Shown: positions 9,133 through 18,027 of the stretch, in pieces
How the letters are laid out: each line of letters begins with the position of its first letter
Numbering within the stretch: position 1 is the first letter of the stretch
Assembly (NCBI GenBank): GCA_009995425.1
Contig: JAACPN010000004.1
Span: forward strand, 1 to 64,000
Source of the DNA: Legionella sp.
GTDB taxonomy: Bacteria > Pseudomonadota > Gammaproteobacteria > Legionellales > Legionellaceae
Direction: 5' to 3'
DNA length: 64,000 bases
The notes under the pieces: model-generated
What the model was told of the DNA's origin: nothing
Databases searched by the model: none
Seen by the model: only the letters and a program-made list of their open reading frames with translations
Program-made: the position numbers and the translations under genes

Positions 9133-9473
9133 TCACCTCGTCTTAATGCTATTTTTAACTGTTTTAACCTTTTTTCAATTACATTTAAATCTATTTTTGG
9201 TGTTTTTATGCCTGATTTTGATTTTTTTTGAAACGCATGCAGTACATATAAACAATCATCCAAATTAACGATATAAACGGTCCTAAAAGCATCCGTATTA
9301 AAATTACTTACAATCTCATAGACACCAGATCCATACCCTTTAAATGCTTTGGCCGAGTAATCTGTGTTACCTAACTGTGCACAATGTAACGCATATCCAA
9401 CTTCGTCTTGTACTTCATTAGGAAATGATTTTAAATCATCTAGGCTGCTCCCAAGCCAAATCAATTCTTTCAC
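9129..9473 (-). CDS. HigB-type toxin, phage Gp49-like (RelE superfamily)
   Basis: 114 residues, GTG start. The pattern DLKSFPNEVQDEVGYAL, then AKAFKGYGSGVYEIVSNFNTDAFRTVYIVNLDDCLYVLHAFQKKSKSG, is the Gp49/HigB fold: an mRNA interferase acting at the ribosome, with the conserved aromatic-Lys-Lys-S-x-S/G segment near its C-terminus. First gene of the two-gene operon; the operator-like palindrome lies 24 bases upstream. Confidence 0.87.
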   Translation of the reverse strand: MKELIWLGSSLDDLKSFPNEVQDEVGYALHCAQLGNTDYSAKAFKGYGSGVYEIVSNFNTDAFRTVYIVNLDDCLYVLHAFQKKSKSGIKTPKIDLNVIEKRLKQLKIALRRGE

Positions 9474-9496
9474 GTTGATGCTCGTTACATATTAAA

Positions 9497-9520
9497 TAAT
9501 ATGCCAAATATAGCATATTA
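9497..9520. promoter_or_regulatory. Perfect inverted repeat upstream of the HigBA-type operon
   Basis: TAATATGC (9497-9504) and GCATATTA (9513-9520) are exact reverse complements with an 8-base AT-rich spacer. The position just before the toxin start and the HTH in the antitoxin suggest the autoregulatory operator. The surrounding AT-rich sequence could hold the promoter. Confidence 0.55.
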
Positions 9521-9718
9521 TCAAGGAGTCAGCAACAAATAGTTGACGAAAAACTGACGTTTTTCTAGCGGCGGATGATAATTTTATGCCCATCGCACGT
9601 GATAAAGTTGATCATGAGGGTCTTTGCAACACCATAAATTTGTAAAACCGAGGACAATCTTGATTGATGCGTCTATACTAACTGTATCGAACGAAACAAT
9701 CATAATGAGGGGTTATCT

Positions 9719-9979
9719 ATGGAAGCTTTGTCTTCAAATGAAGCAAAAACACATTTTGGTGATCTTCTTCTTAAAGTTCAACGTGAACCCGTTCAAATTA
9801 ATCGAAATGGTAAGGCCGTCGCTATTGTTATATCTGTTGATGATTATTTGAATTTTGAAACACTTAAAATGCAGCAATTAAAAAACAGGGTTGAGCAAGC
9901 CCAGCAGGATATTTCCGCTGGTCGTACGGTTGATGGGAGTGCGCTGTTTGATCATGTATTAAAAGGTGGATCCGATTAA
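9719..9979 (+). CDS. Phd/YefM-family antitoxin
   Basis: 86 residues. The N-terminus LSSNEAKTHFGDLLLKVQREPVQINRNGKAVAIVISVDDY is the Phd/YefM DNA-binding fold; the C-terminal part is the flexible toxin-wrapping helix. ATG 9719 follows GAGGGG by 6 bases. A TATACT at 9674-9679 may be the -10 box. Partner of the toxin gene that starts 2 bases downstream. Expected to repress its own promoter and neutralise the toxin. Confidence 0.9.
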   Translation: MEALSSNEAKTHFGDLLLKVQREPVQINRNGKAVAIVISVDDYLNFETLKMQQLKNRVEQAQQDISAGRTVDGSALFDHVLKGGSD

Positions 9980-9980
9980 T

Positions 9981-10289
9981 ATGGGTCAATATCTTTTCAC
10001 AGAGCATTCACAACAGGATTTGGTCCAGCTACGACGTTTTACCAAGGAGACTTGGGGTGAAAAGCAGTCGATTGTCTATTTAAAAAATCTAAGAGACACA
10101 CTACAACTGCTCTCAGGCATGCCATCCATGGGTAAAAATTGTTTTGATGATTTAGGGGAAAATATTTTTCGATTTCCATCGGGTGCTCATATGATCTATT
10201 ATTTGACGCAAACTGCCGAGCAGATAGTCGTTATCGCTATTTTTCATCAAAGCATGGTTCCAGCGAAACATCTTGGTTCACGATTGTAA
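9981..10289 (+). CDS. ParE/RelE-family toxin
   Basis: 102 residues from ATG 9981 (a GTG at 9966 overlaps the antitoxin). YLFTEHSQQDLVQLRRFTKETWGEKQSIVYLKNLRDTL is the ParE helical hairpin, followed by LGENIFRFPSGAHMIYYL and a C-terminal strand VVIAIFHQSMVP. ParE proteins poison DNA gyrase; Phd-type antitoxins commonly accompany ParE. Forms a two-gene operon with the gene before it. Confidence 0.9.
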   Translation: MGQYLFTEHSQQDLVQLRRFTKETWGEKQSIVYLKNLRDTLQLLSGMPSMGKNCFDDLGENIFRFPSGAHMIYYLTQTAEQIVVIAIFHQSMVPAKHLGSRL

Positions 10290-10302
10290 AGGTAAGATAA
10301 TC

Positions 10303-10728
10303 ATGAGGGCGCAACTCTCGCATAAACAACTTTATTATTTGCAGACCATGGGCATCGAGCCTTGGGTGATGCGTCGTGTCGAGTCACCTGAGTTAATCAC
10401 GGTTGTGATGGAGCAGCGCTTGGAGAATCCTCGTCAAAAAAAATTAATTCAAGCGATGTTTCAAAGTATGGGTGTCTCAGAAAATATGCTGGATATGCTG
10501 TATGATTCAGAAGCAGATAATTTAAATCAACATATTCATAAAACAAAGCCTCGCGTGATTGTTGCACTTGGCTGTAAGGTTGAAGTTCGTGATGAAACAC
10601 CGGTTGTGAATATGCATCATCCCGCTGAATTACTTCAAAATCCATGTGATAAAAAAAAGGTTTATCATGCGCTTGGGCGAGTTGCTTCATGTTTAATGCA
10701 GGATACAAACAACACCACGCGGGTTTAA
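10303..10728 (+). CDS. DNA polymerase III psi subunit-like protein
   Basis: 141 residues. Two weak matches point to the psi (HolD) family: the N-terminal LQTMGIEPWVMRR resembles the LQxLGIxxWxLRR start of psi, and the C-terminal HHPAELLQNPCDKKKVYHALG resembles its L-x-x-NP-x-x-K-x-x-x-W/Y segment. Psi links chi and SSB to the clamp loader. ATG 10303 is preferred over GTG 10273 because AAGGTAAG lies just upstream. It overlaps the following pseudopilin gene by 40 bases. rimI, the usual neighbour, is absent, so the call stays tentative. Confidence 0.45.
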   Translation: MRAQLSHKQLYYLQTMGIEPWVMRRVESPELITVVMEQRLENPRQKKLIQAMFQSMGVSENMLDMLYDSEADNLNQHIHKTKPRVIVALGCKVEVRDETPVVNMHHPAELLQNPCDKKKVYHALGRVASCLMQDTNNTTRV

Positions 10729-11192
10729 CTTGGGTCGAGGTTCTCGTAACGCTCGCGATACTCGGTATTTTATTTTCTGCCGGTGTCTCACACTGGCGTG
10801 GATTGCAAACTAACCAAGCCGAACGGCGTTTGTTGAGCGAAATTGGGCGTGTGCTTATTTTTGCGCGAAATCAAGCTTTGTTGCGTTCAGAGACGTTGGT
10901 GTTGCGACCACGGGTTGCTTCAGAAAGCTGGTCGTCAGGGATGGTGCTGGAGTTAAAAAATCCTACGTCAGATGGTGATCCACAAAAACTTCATACATGG
11001 TACTGGCATGCCCCTGGTGCGTGTTTAACATGGCATGGGTTTCGAGGTGACGATGCTTTGGTGGTGGATCATCGTCCCGCGCAGCTTGCGATGAACGGTT
11101 ATTTTTTGTTAGAAAAACCTGATTCGGATCAGACGCGATGGGTGGTTAACCGCTTTGGGCGTATCCGAGCCTTAACAAAACATGTTGATTAA
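10689..11192 (+). CDS. Type IV/type II pseudopilin, FimT/GspH family
   Basis: 167 residues. A prepilin leader ends at Gly12 and is followed by LTWVEVLVTLAILGILFSAG, the class III signal with Glu at +5 and a long hydrophobic helix; Trp at +3 is unusual. After a helix (ERRLLSEIGRVLIFARNQAL) comes the beta-rich globular domain of FimT/GspH minor pilins. Processed by the prepilin peptidase and assembled in the inner membrane. No other pilus or type II secretion gene is nearby, so it is an orphan minor pseudopilin. Confidence 0.8.
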   Translation: MFNAGYKQHHAGLTWVEVLVTLAILGILFSAGVSHWRGLQTNQAERRLLSEIGRVLIFARNQALLRSETLVLRPRVASESWSSGMVLELKNPTSDGDPQKLHTWYWHAPGACLTWHGFRGDDALVVDHRPAQLAMNGYFLLEKPDSDQTRWVVNRFGRIRALTKHVD

Positions 11193-11252
11193 ATTGAACA
11201 CCATGATATGATGGGCATTGCAATGAATGGGCGATTAAGATAAGGACCGCGA

Positions 11253-12506
11253 ATGTTTGATTACACTGACACAATAGCCACCTTTGATGATGCGCTTTGG
11301 CAAGCGATGGATGCTGAACGTCAACGGCAAGAAGATCATATTGAATTGATTGCCTCTGAAAATTATGTAACACCTCGGGTGCTCGAAGCACAAGGGTCGC
11401 AACTCACGAATAAATATGCGGAAGGTTATCCTGGTAAGCGATATTACGGCGGGTGTGAGCATGTGGATCGCATCGAAGAACTGGCCATTGAACGCGCCAA
11501 AAAATTATTTTCTGCCGATTTTGTGAACGTGCAACCTCATTCAGGTTCACAGGCCAATGCAGCCGTTATGATGGCTTTGCTGAACCCAGGCGATAAAATT
11601 TTGGGCATGGCGCTACCGCATGGTGGTCATTTAACGCATGGTTCACCGGTTAATTTTTCAGGAAAACTCTATGAAGTGGCCTCGTACGGTGTCGATGAAC
11701 AAACAGGCTTGATTGATTATGCAGCACTTGAAAAGCAAGTGTTGGATTATCAACCCAAACTGATTATTGCTGGATTTTCTGCCTATTCACAAGTGGTGGA
11801 TTGGGCGCGTTTTCGAGAATTAGCCGATAAAGTGGGCGCTTATTTATTGGCTGATATGGCGCATGTAGCAGGCTTAGTTGCCGCGGATTTATACCCATCT
11901 CCGGTGCCTTATGCTGATGTGGTGACCAGTACCACGCATAAAACATTGCGCGGGCCTCGCGGTGGTATTATTTTAGGTAAAGCGAACGAAGCCATCGAGA
12001 AAAAAATTAAATCAGCGGTTTTTCCTGGTACACAAGGTGGTCCGTTGATGCATGTGATTGCTGCAAAAGCCGTTGCTTTTGAAGAAGCCTTGCAGCCTTC
12101 GTTCAAAGATTATCAAGTTCAAGTCTTACGAAACGCTAAAGTGATGGCCCGTGTGCTGCAAGAGCGAGGGTACCCCATACTCTCAGGAGGCACCAATAAT
12201 CATTTAGTGATGGTGAATTTGATGGACAAATCCATCACAGGTAAAGAAGCTGAAGAGGCCCTGGGGCGTGCACATTTAACCGTGAATAAAAACTCTGTAC
12301 CGAATGATAAGCGTTCGCCCTTTGTGACCAGTGGACTGCGTTTAGGTACGCCAGCTGTGACAACACGAGGGTTTGGTGAAGCCGAAGTTGAAAAATTAAC
12401 GCATTGGATGGCAGATATTTTAGATGATGTTCATGATGAAGAAACCATTACGCAAACACGTGAACGTGTGCTGACATTATGCCGGGAATTTCCTGTTTAT
12501 CGTTAG
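11253..12506 (+). CDS. glyA: Serine hydroxymethyltransferase
   Basis: Converts serine and tetrahydrofolate to glycine and 5,10-methylene-THF with PLP. 417 residues, normal length. The PLP lysine is in [16 protein letters not shown]; other family blocks are [31 protein letters not shown] and [15 protein letters not shown] 11253 follows AAGGA. It heads a run glyA-nrdR-nusB-pgpA that is common in gammaproteobacteria. Confidence 0.97.
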   Translation: MFDYTDTIATFDDALWQAMDAERQRQEDHIELIASENYVTPRVLEAQGSQLTNKYAEGYPGKRYYGGCEHVDRIEELAIERAKKLFSADFVNVQPHSGSQANAAVMMALLNPGDKILGMALPHGGHLTHGSPVNFSGKLYEVASYGVDEQTGLIDYAALEKQVLDYQPKLIIAGFSAYSQVVDWARFRELADKVGAYLLADMAHVAGLVAADLYPSPVPYADVVTSTTHKTLRGPRGGIILGKANEAIEKKIKSAVFPGTQGGPLMHVIAAKAVAFEEALQPSFKDYQVQVLRNAKVMARVLQERGYPILSGGTNNHLVMVNLMDKSITGKEAEEALGRAHLTVNKNSVPNDKRSPFVTSGLRLGTPAVTTRGFGEAEVEKLTHWMADILDDVHDEETITQTRERVLTLCREFPVYR

Positions 12507-12526
12507 AAGTGTAGGTGGTATTTAAA

Positions 12527-12988
12527 ATGTATTGTCCTTTTTGTCAGGCAGAAGAAACGAAGGTGATTGATTCACGTTTGGTTGCAGCGGGAGAGCAAGT
12601 ACGCCGACGCCGCCAATGCATGACATGCCAAGAACGGTTTACAACCTTTGAATCGGCAGAACTCGTGATGCCGCTGGTGGTTAAACGAGATGGTCGACGC
12701 GAAGCGTTTTGTGTTAAAAATTTACGAGCAGGGATGTTACGTGCCCTAGAAAAACGCCCGGTGAGTGCTGATGCACTCGAAGATGCCATTGTTGCTATTT
12801 TGAAAAATATCCGGCATCAAGGTGAGCGTGAAATTGACTCACGCCGGGTGGGGGATTGGGTGATGGAGCATTTATATAGGCTCGATCATGTTGCTTACGT
12901 CCGTTTTGCGTCGGTTTATAAACGATTTAAGGATGTAAGTGATTTTCGTCAAGCCATTGAAAAAATGAGTGATGATTTAGGGGCTTGA
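12527..12988 (+). CDS. nrdR: Transcriptional repressor NrdR
   Basis: 153 residues. The zinc ribbon [17 protein letters not shown] with CxxC, then [12 protein letters not shown], is followed by the ATP-cone domain ([20 protein letters not shown]). It represses ribonucleotide reductase genes by binding NrdR boxes when dATP is bound. ATG 12527 is chosen over GTG 12515 because AGGTGG lies 8 bases upstream and MYCPFC is the invariant N-terminus. Lies between glyA and nusB. Confidence 0.96.
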   Translation: MYCPFCQAEETKVIDSRLVAAGEQVRRRRQCMTCQERFTTFESAELVMPLVVKRDGRREAFCVKNLRAGMLRALEKRPVSADALEDAIVAILKNIRHQGEREIDSRRVGDWVMEHLYRLDHVAYVRFASVYKRFKDVSDFRQAIEKMSDDLGA

Positions 12989-12989
12989 A

Positions 12990-13439
12990 GTGACAGGTGA
13001 TAAACAAAGCATTAAAGGTAAGCGTCGAGCACGAAAGCTTGTGGTACAAGCACTTTATCAGCGACACATCTCGGGTGATGATCTTGCTGCGATAGAAGCA
13101 CAATTCCGAGCAATACACGTGTCTGATAACGTGGATTTAGATTATTTTTGTCGAGTATTTTATGGTGTTTCAAACGATCTTGCTCGGTTAGACCAGGCGT
13201 TTGAACCTTTTTTAGATCGAAAAATTGAAAGCATTAATCCGATTGAATTAACGATTTTGCGCCTGGGTACGTTTGAGTTATTAGACACTCTCGAGATTCC
13301 TTATCGGGTTGTTTTAGATGAAGCGGTTACGTTGGCAAAAACATTTGGGGCTCAAGATGGCCATCGTTATGTTAACGGTGTGCTCAATCAAGTTGCAAAA
13401 CAGGTACGTGCAGTTGAGATTGATGCAAAGCTGTCTTAA
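12990..13439 (+). CDS. nusB: Transcription antitermination factor NusB
   Basis: 149 residues, all-helical. RRARKLVVQALYQ at the N-terminus and NPIELTILRLGTFELL plus VVLDEAVTLAKTFG in the C-terminal half are diagnostic. With NusE it binds boxA of rRNA leaders. GTG start 1 base after the nrdR stop, preceded by AGGGG. The ribH-nusB arrangement of many bacteria is not seen here. Confidence 0.95.
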   Translation: MTGDKQSIKGKRRARKLVVQALYQRHISGDDLAAIEAQFRAIHVSDNVDLDYFCRVFYGVSNDLARLDQAFEPFLDRKIESINPIELTILRLGTFELLDTLEIPYRVVLDEAVTLAKTFGAQDGHRYVNGVLNQVAKQVRAVEIDAKLS

Positions 13440-13469
13440 CCTTTTGACTGAAGCGATACAGGAGTTCGT

Positions 13470-13961
13470 ATGCTGCAACTGTCGTTAAAAAAAGTTTGGC
13501 AAGATCCAACGTATTTTTTAGCCTTTGGTTTTGGGAGCGGACTTGCTCCCTTTGCGCCAGGCACGTTCGGCACAGTTGCAGCATTACCGTTGTATTTTCT
13601 TTTGGCTTTACTGCCGCCTCAAATTTATTTGGTGATGACGCTTGTAGCGTTTGCTCTTGGTATTTGGATTTGCGGCAAGGTTTCGCGGGACTTAGGCGTA
13701 CATGATCACGCTGGAATCGTTTGGGATGAAATCGTTGGATTTTTACTCACCATGTTCTTGGTTCCGGTGCATTTGATTTGGGTTGTTGCCGGTTTTATTT
13801 TGTTCCGTATTTTTGATATTTGGAAGCCCTATCCCATTCGTTGGGTTGATAAGCACGTGAGTGGTGGGCTCGGTATTATGATCGATGATGTTTTGGCAGC
13901 AATTCCTGCGTGTTTTATTTTGGAAATCATCAGTCATTTATTTCCTGTCGGGGCGGGCTGA
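13470..13961 (+). CDS. pgpA: Phosphatidylglycerophosphatase A
   Basis: Dephosphorylates phosphatidylglycerophosphate to phosphatidylglycerol at the inner membrane. 163 residues. GFGSGLAPFAPGTFGTVAALP, DHAGIVWDEIVGF and FRIFDIWKPYPIRWVDKHVSGGLGIMIDDVLA match the PgpA family, with the Asp/Glu residues that bind Mg. In many gammaproteobacteria thiL sits between nusB and pgpA; here pgpA starts 30 bases after nusB and thiL is missing. Overlaps the next gene by one base in TGATG. Confidence 0.95.
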   Translation: MLQLSLKKVWQDPTYFLAFGFGSGLAPFAPGTFGTVAALPLYFLLALLPPQIYLVMTLVAFALGIWICGKVSRDLGVHDHAGIVWDEIVGFLLTMFLVPVHLIWVVAGFILFRIFDIWKPYPIRWVDKHVSGGLGIMIDDVLAAIPACFILEIISHLFPVGAG

Positions 13962-15013
13962 TGAATCAAAATCATAAAGAACTGATGAGTATTACCTTAA
14001 GCGTAAGCTTGCTCATTTTGACGTTATTTATTATTCATCGCTTTATTCCTTCGTTGGTTTGGGCGGGGATTATCACGATTGCCACGTATCCTATGTATTT
14101 GCGGTGGCAGCGCTTTTTTGGCAAGTATCATAATGTCTCAGCGTTTTTGTTCACAACCGTGCTCGCACTTTTTTTTGTGATTCCCTTAAGTTGGCTTATC
14201 AGCGTCTTAGTCAAAGAACTCCAGGTGTTTTTAAATTACTTACAAATACTCAATCGTCATGGTGGCGAAGTACCTGGCTTTCTTCAAAACATTCCCTTTT
14301 TTGGAAAAGATATTGTCAATTATTGGGATAAAAATTTCAGTGCACCCGGTCACATTAAGCATCTTATTTCCAATCTTCATGGGTCGTTGACGCCGGCAAG
14401 TCATTATATTCGGCGCATTGGCTTAAATGTCGCGCATCGTGGATTTCAAATTGGTTTTACTTTGCTGATTCTTTTCTTCTTTTTTCGGGATGGTGAGAGC
14501 ATCATCAAAACCATCAATCAAGTGGGCGGTAATTGTCTCGGTCGTCGTTGGTATCATTACGCGAATAAATTGCCTAAAGCGCTTCGTGGAACGGTGAATG
14601 GTACGATTTTGGTTGGTATTGGTGTAGGTATTCTGATGGGGTTTTGTTATGCCTGGGTTGGGGCTCCTGGTCCAACCTTGCTTGGTTTTTTAACCGGTGC
14701 ATCCGCCATGATTCCGTTTTTAGTACCCCTGGTGTTTGCCGTTGTTTCAGGGATTCTTTGGGCCCATGGAAGTGTACTTGGAGCCGTGATTGTCATTGTT
14801 TGGGGTACGGTTGTGATGTTCACCGCCGATCATTTTGTTAAGCCGGTACTCATCGGTGGGGCGATCAAACTACCTTTTTTAGCGGTCTTATTTGGTATCT
14901 TAGGCGGCGTCGAAACCTTAGGTTTGTTAGGCTTATTTGTTGGGCCTATCATCATGGTGCTGTTTATTACGCTGTGGCGCGAGTTTGAAGATGATAAATC
15001 AGCACCCGTATAG
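13961..15013 (+). CDS. AI-2E family transporter (PerM/YdiK-like)
   Basis: 350 residues with about eight membrane spans in the UPF0118 layout: two N-terminal spans, a soluble insert (about 70-145), then a C-terminal block with FLTGASAMIPFLVPLVFAVVSG and GGVETLGLLGLFVGPIIMVLF. Members are putative efflux or quorum-signal exporters, and some act as Na+/H+ antiporters; substrate cannot be told. ATG 13961 overlaps the pgpA stop, giving translational coupling; the longer frame from 13910 is unlikely. Confidence 0.85.
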   Translation: MNQNHKELMSITLSVSLLILTLFIIHRFIPSLVWAGIITIATYPMYLRWQRFFGKYHNVSAFLFTTVLALFFVIPLSWLISVLVKELQVFLNYLQILNRHGGEVPGFLQNIPFFGKDIVNYWDKNFSAPGHIKHLISNLHGSLTPASHYIRRIGLNVAHRGFQIGFTLLILFFFFRDGESIIKTINQVGGNCLGRRWYHYANKLPKALRGTVNGTILVGIGVGILMGFCYAWVGAPGPTLLGFLTGASAMIPFLVPLVFAVVSGILWAHGSVLGAVIVIVWGTVVMFTADHFVKPVLIGGAIKLPFLAVLFGILGGVETLGLLGLFVGPIIMVLFITLWREFEDDKSAPV

Positions 15014-15022
15014 GTTTTTTTA

Positions 15023-15727
15023 TTAGGGCTTAGATGTAGGCTGCTGATCGATCGCTGTTATTTTTTCTATTAATTTTTTTCCATCGGTTTTTACAAAAAA
15101 TGAGTTGTACGCGAGGTTAACGAGGAACTCAAGCCCTACTGATTTAAGAAATGACGTGAGCCTCGTGTCTCGGCGTTTTGCTAAAAGCTCGTTATTTTCT
15201 TTCTTTTGTAAGTGGTCATAAAATTTTTGCAGTGTATCTTCTGACTCCGGATTTTCTGTTAAAATAGCACGAGCATCTTTAATCACCTGTATTTTTTGAT
15301 TGGTTAACTCAAGCGAATAGGTAGGGTGTAATTTTTTGCTCTCCTGCAGGTGCTCGAGATAAAGATCGCAATAAATAATATAATTGATGCATTTAAACTC
15401 AGGTTTGGTGATGTCGCCGTATTCTGTGGCGCCAGATTCTTCATCCCGTATGTATGTTAACCGGTCTTGTGCTGTTAAAAGTTTTAAAACAGCAGGTGCA
15501 TGTTCTTCTTTTAGGATATTTAATGCAGATGCCATAACGTATGAACGTGCTTCTGGTGTTTTGAGCGTTTGTAATATTTGCGGTATATCTTGAGGGCGTT
15601 TTTCTGCTATATAACGAATTCTAGTAGGGGCATTTGCACATCCGTCAGTGTTTATCAAATATTCCTGACGAACACCATCATTAGCTAATTTGTTTAATTC
15701 CTCAATGATTTCCTGAGTATCACGCAT
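15023..15727 (-). CDS. Protein of unknown function, possible secreted effector
   Basis: 234 residues, mostly helical, no signal peptide or membrane span. The C-terminal stretch (about 160-225: FYDHLQKKENNELLAKRRDT, then FLKSVGLEFLVNLAYNSFF) resembles a segment repeated in many orphan Legionella/Coxiella proteins: a short helix, an RRD/RRDT turn, then a hydrophobic FLK helix. This is recalled by eye, not searched. The tail is polar (AIDQQPTSKP). It is convergent with the AI-2E transporter and codirectional with rimO. Effector status is speculative. Confidence 0.65.
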   Translation of the reverse strand: MRDTQEIIEELNKLANDGVRQEYLINTDGCANAPTRIRYIAEKRPQDIPQILQTLKTPEARSYVMASALNILKEEHAPAVLKLLTAQDRLTYIRDEESGATEYGDITKPEFKCINYIIYCDLYLEHLQESKKLHPTYSLELTNQKIQVIKDARAILTENPESEDTLQKFYDHLQKKENNELLAKRRDTRLTSFLKSVGLEFLVNLAYNSFFVKTDGKKLIEKITAIDQQPTSKP

Positions 15728-15777
15728 AATAAAATTCCCAAAAAAAGTTACTATGCCTTATTATACACTATTATGAT

Positions 15778-17085
15778 TTATTTTGTTTCTCCATATAAAT
15801 CATAATCATCGCTGTCCGTGATAAAAGCTTGAGCAAATTCACCGATTTTGAGTGTGTTGTTGTGTGGAAGATACACCAAGCCGTCGATTTCAGGGGCGTC
15901 GGCGGTACTACGAGCAATCACGCGATCGTCGTCGATGGTATCAATCAGAACTTTTTGAGTCGTCCCAATTTTGAGACGCAATTTGTCACGACTGATGTCG
16001 GCCTGAAGTCGCATGAAGCGATCGTAACGCTCCGCTTTGATAGCATCAGGAATCGGATCGGCGAGTTCGTTGGCACGTGCACCGGTTACGGGCGAGTATT
16101 GAAAGCAGCCAACGCGGTCGAGTTGTGCGTCTTCTAAAAAATCTAATAAGCTTTCGAACTCTTCTTCTGTTTCCCCAGGAAAGCCAACAATAAACGTCGA
16201 GCGTATCGTGATATCAGGACAAATTGAACGCCATTTAGCAATGCGCTCAAGCGTGTTCTCAGCGTTGGCTGGGCGTCGCATGGCCTTGAGTAAACGAGGG
16301 CTTGCATGTTGCAGGGGGATATCTAAATAAGGCAGAAGATTACCATCACGCATCAGTGGAATCACATGGTCCACATGAGGATAAGGGTAGACGTAATGCA
16401 GGCGCACCCAAATGCCGAGTTCGCTTAAAGCCTCGCATAAATCATAAAAGCGTGTTTCGCGTAGTTTATTTTGCCAGGTGATTTGTTGATAACGCGTATC
16501 AAGACCGTAGGCGCTGGTGTCTTGTGCTATCACGAGTAATTCACGTACACCCGCTTCTTTGAGTCGAAGCGCGTCTTGTAAAACATTTTGCATGGGATAG
16601 CTTTGCAGTTTGCCACGCATGCTTGGAATAATACAAAACGTACATTTATGATTACAGCCTTCAGAAATTTTAAGATAAGCGTAATGACGTGGCGTGAGTT
16701 TAATGCCTTGTGGTGGCACGAGCTGTGTGAAAGGATCAATCGGTGGGGGTAGATGTCGATGAACGGCACGCACAACCTCTTCGTAAGCGTGAGGCCCACT
16801 GATGTGTAAAACATCAGGACACGCTTCTCGAATCAGATCGGCTTTGGCTCCTAGGCAGCCGGTGACAATCACACGGCCATTTTCAGCCATGGCTTCACGA
16901 ATAGCGTCCATCGATTCTTTGACGGCGGAGTCAATAAATCCACAGGTGTTAATCACAACAACGCCTGCATTATCGTAAGTAGAAACCAGTTCGTAACCCT
17001 GGGCACGGAGTTGGGTAATAATACGTTCAGAATCGACCAATGCTTTGGGACATCCTAAGCTGACAAAACCTACACGATGGTTCAT
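15778..17085 (-). CDS. rimO: Ribosomal protein uS12 methylthiotransferase RimO
   Basis: Radical-SAM enzyme that adds a methylthio group to Asp88 of ribosomal protein S12. 435 residues. The N-terminal UPF0004 domain has Cys12, Cys48 and Cys77 for the auxiliary [4Fe-4S] cluster; the radical-SAM motif is C144-x3-C148-x2-C151; a C-terminal TRAM domain follows. [20 protein letters not shown] is the typical RimO (not MiaB) start. Monocistronic by spacing. Confidence 0.96.
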   Translation of the reverse strand: MNHRVGFVSLGCPKALVDSERIITQLRAQGYELVSTYDNAGVVVINTCGFIDSAVKESMDAIREAMAENGRVIVTGCLGAKADLIREACPDVLHISGPHAYEEVVRAVHRHLPPPIDPFTQLVPPQGIKLTPRHYAYLKISEGCNHKCTFCIIPSMRGKLQSYPMQNVLQDALRLKEAGVRELLVIAQDTSAYGLDTRYQQITWQNKLRETRFYDLCEALSELGIWVRLHYVYPYPHVDHVIPLMRDGNLLPYLDIPLQHASPRLLKAMRRPANAENTLERIAKWRSICPDITIRSTFIVGFPGETEEEFESLLDFLEDAQLDRVGCFQYSPVTGARANELADPIPDAIKAERYDRFMRLQADISRDKLRLKIGTTQKVLIDTIDDDRVIARSTADAPEIDGLVYLPHNNTLKIGEFAQAFITDSDDYDLYGETK

Positions 17086-17180
17086 GAACGCACCTATATT
17101 TATGAGAGTATAAAAAAAGTGCGAATTATATCGTCTAATGCCTTGCTTTGTCGAGCGATTATGCAGTAATACAGGCTTCT

Positions 17181-17930
17181 TTAAAAGCTTTCTGGAATAT
17201 AGAGTTTGTAATTGCGGATATAGTCTTTACTTTCTTGATACTGAATTATGGCATGATTGAGTTGACGTAGGAGCAGTGGATTGCCTGGAGCAGTGGCAAT
17301 AGAAAACCCTAGACCGATAGGGAAGGGTTGTCCGATGTTTTTAAGCAGGTTGTTAGAATGGATTTGCCAGTAATTAGCCTCGAGCTCACTTAATAAAGCG
17401 ATATCGATGGTGTTAGCACGTAACGCTTCAATCATGTCATTGTCACGTTCAAATGTGATGATACGTGGCTTGTTCGTTCTTATTTTACTCACAACTGCCT
17501 CAAAAGGACTTTCTTTGAGTACGCCCATTCGTTTTTCGCTTAATTGCTTAAGTGTGAAAGGGGTGGTGAATATGGCTTTATCCGTTGTTATAAATTGGGC
17601 TTTACTGATCATGTATGGGGTAGAAAATCGCGCAGGCCGATTATGTGGAAAAATATAAACAATCCCTCCTATCGCAACATCCGCTTGTTGTGTTGCCAAT
17701 GCGGGTATTAAGTCATCAGCATTCATCGGAAGGTATTTGCAGCGGCGTTTGAGTGTGCGACAAATAGACTCCATGGTGGCGATGTCGAAACCATAATATT
17801 GGTTAAGACTGTCTTGCATGACAAACGGTGGTGCAAACGCCGGAATAGCTACACGCAAAGGAGCATCTTGCGCAAAAATAGATTGGTTAAAACATGTAAA
17901 AAAAATAAATGTGATAACGTATTTTTTCAT
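17181..17930 (-). CDS. Periplasmic amino-acid-binding protein (ABC transporter, SBP family 3)
   Basis: 249 residues. Sec signal peptide of about 20 residues ending IFA before [12 protein letters not shown]. Solute-binding fold with [25 protein letters not shown], then DVAIGGIVY, is the family 3 signature of ArtJ/HisJ/GlnH-like receptors. No permease or ATPase gene is adjacent, so it either serves a transporter elsewhere or acts as an orphan receptor. Ligand unknown; Arg/Lys-type is commonest in this branch. Confidence 0.8.
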   Translation of the reverse strand: MKKYVITFIFFTCFNQSIFAQDAPLRVAIPAFAPPFVMQDSLNQYYGFDIATMESICRTLKRRCKYLPMNADDLIPALATQQADVAIGGIVYIFPHNRPARFSTPYMISKAQFITTDKAIFTTPFTLKQLSEKRMGVLKESPFEAVVSKIRTNKPRIITFERDNDMIEALRANTIDIALLSELEANYWQIHSNNLLKNIGQPFPIGLGFSIATAPGNPLLLRQLNHAIIQYQESKDYIRNYKLYIPESF

Positions 17931-18027
17931 GATGCAGCCAATTTAAGAAATCCTTATTGATATTTATAGCATAAAAATCGTATAAATATATTTTAAAATA
18001 AGTGATTTGCTTAAACCGGCGTTTAAT

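Noticed and set aside
9548..9565. Inverted repeat GAAAAAC-TGAC-GTTTTTC between the HigBA and Phd/ParE operons
   Set aside because: A/T-rich 7-bp stem with no T-run after it; could form by chance and terminates nothing clearly.
9624..9851. 75-codon open frame overlapping the Phd-type antitoxin gene
   Set aside because: Different frame from a clear Phd/YefM protein; its product looks like random hydrophobic sequence.
18011..18026. Palindrome TTAAAC-CGGC-GTTTAA after mrp
   Set aside because: Short, AT-rich and without a T-run; too weak to call a terminator.
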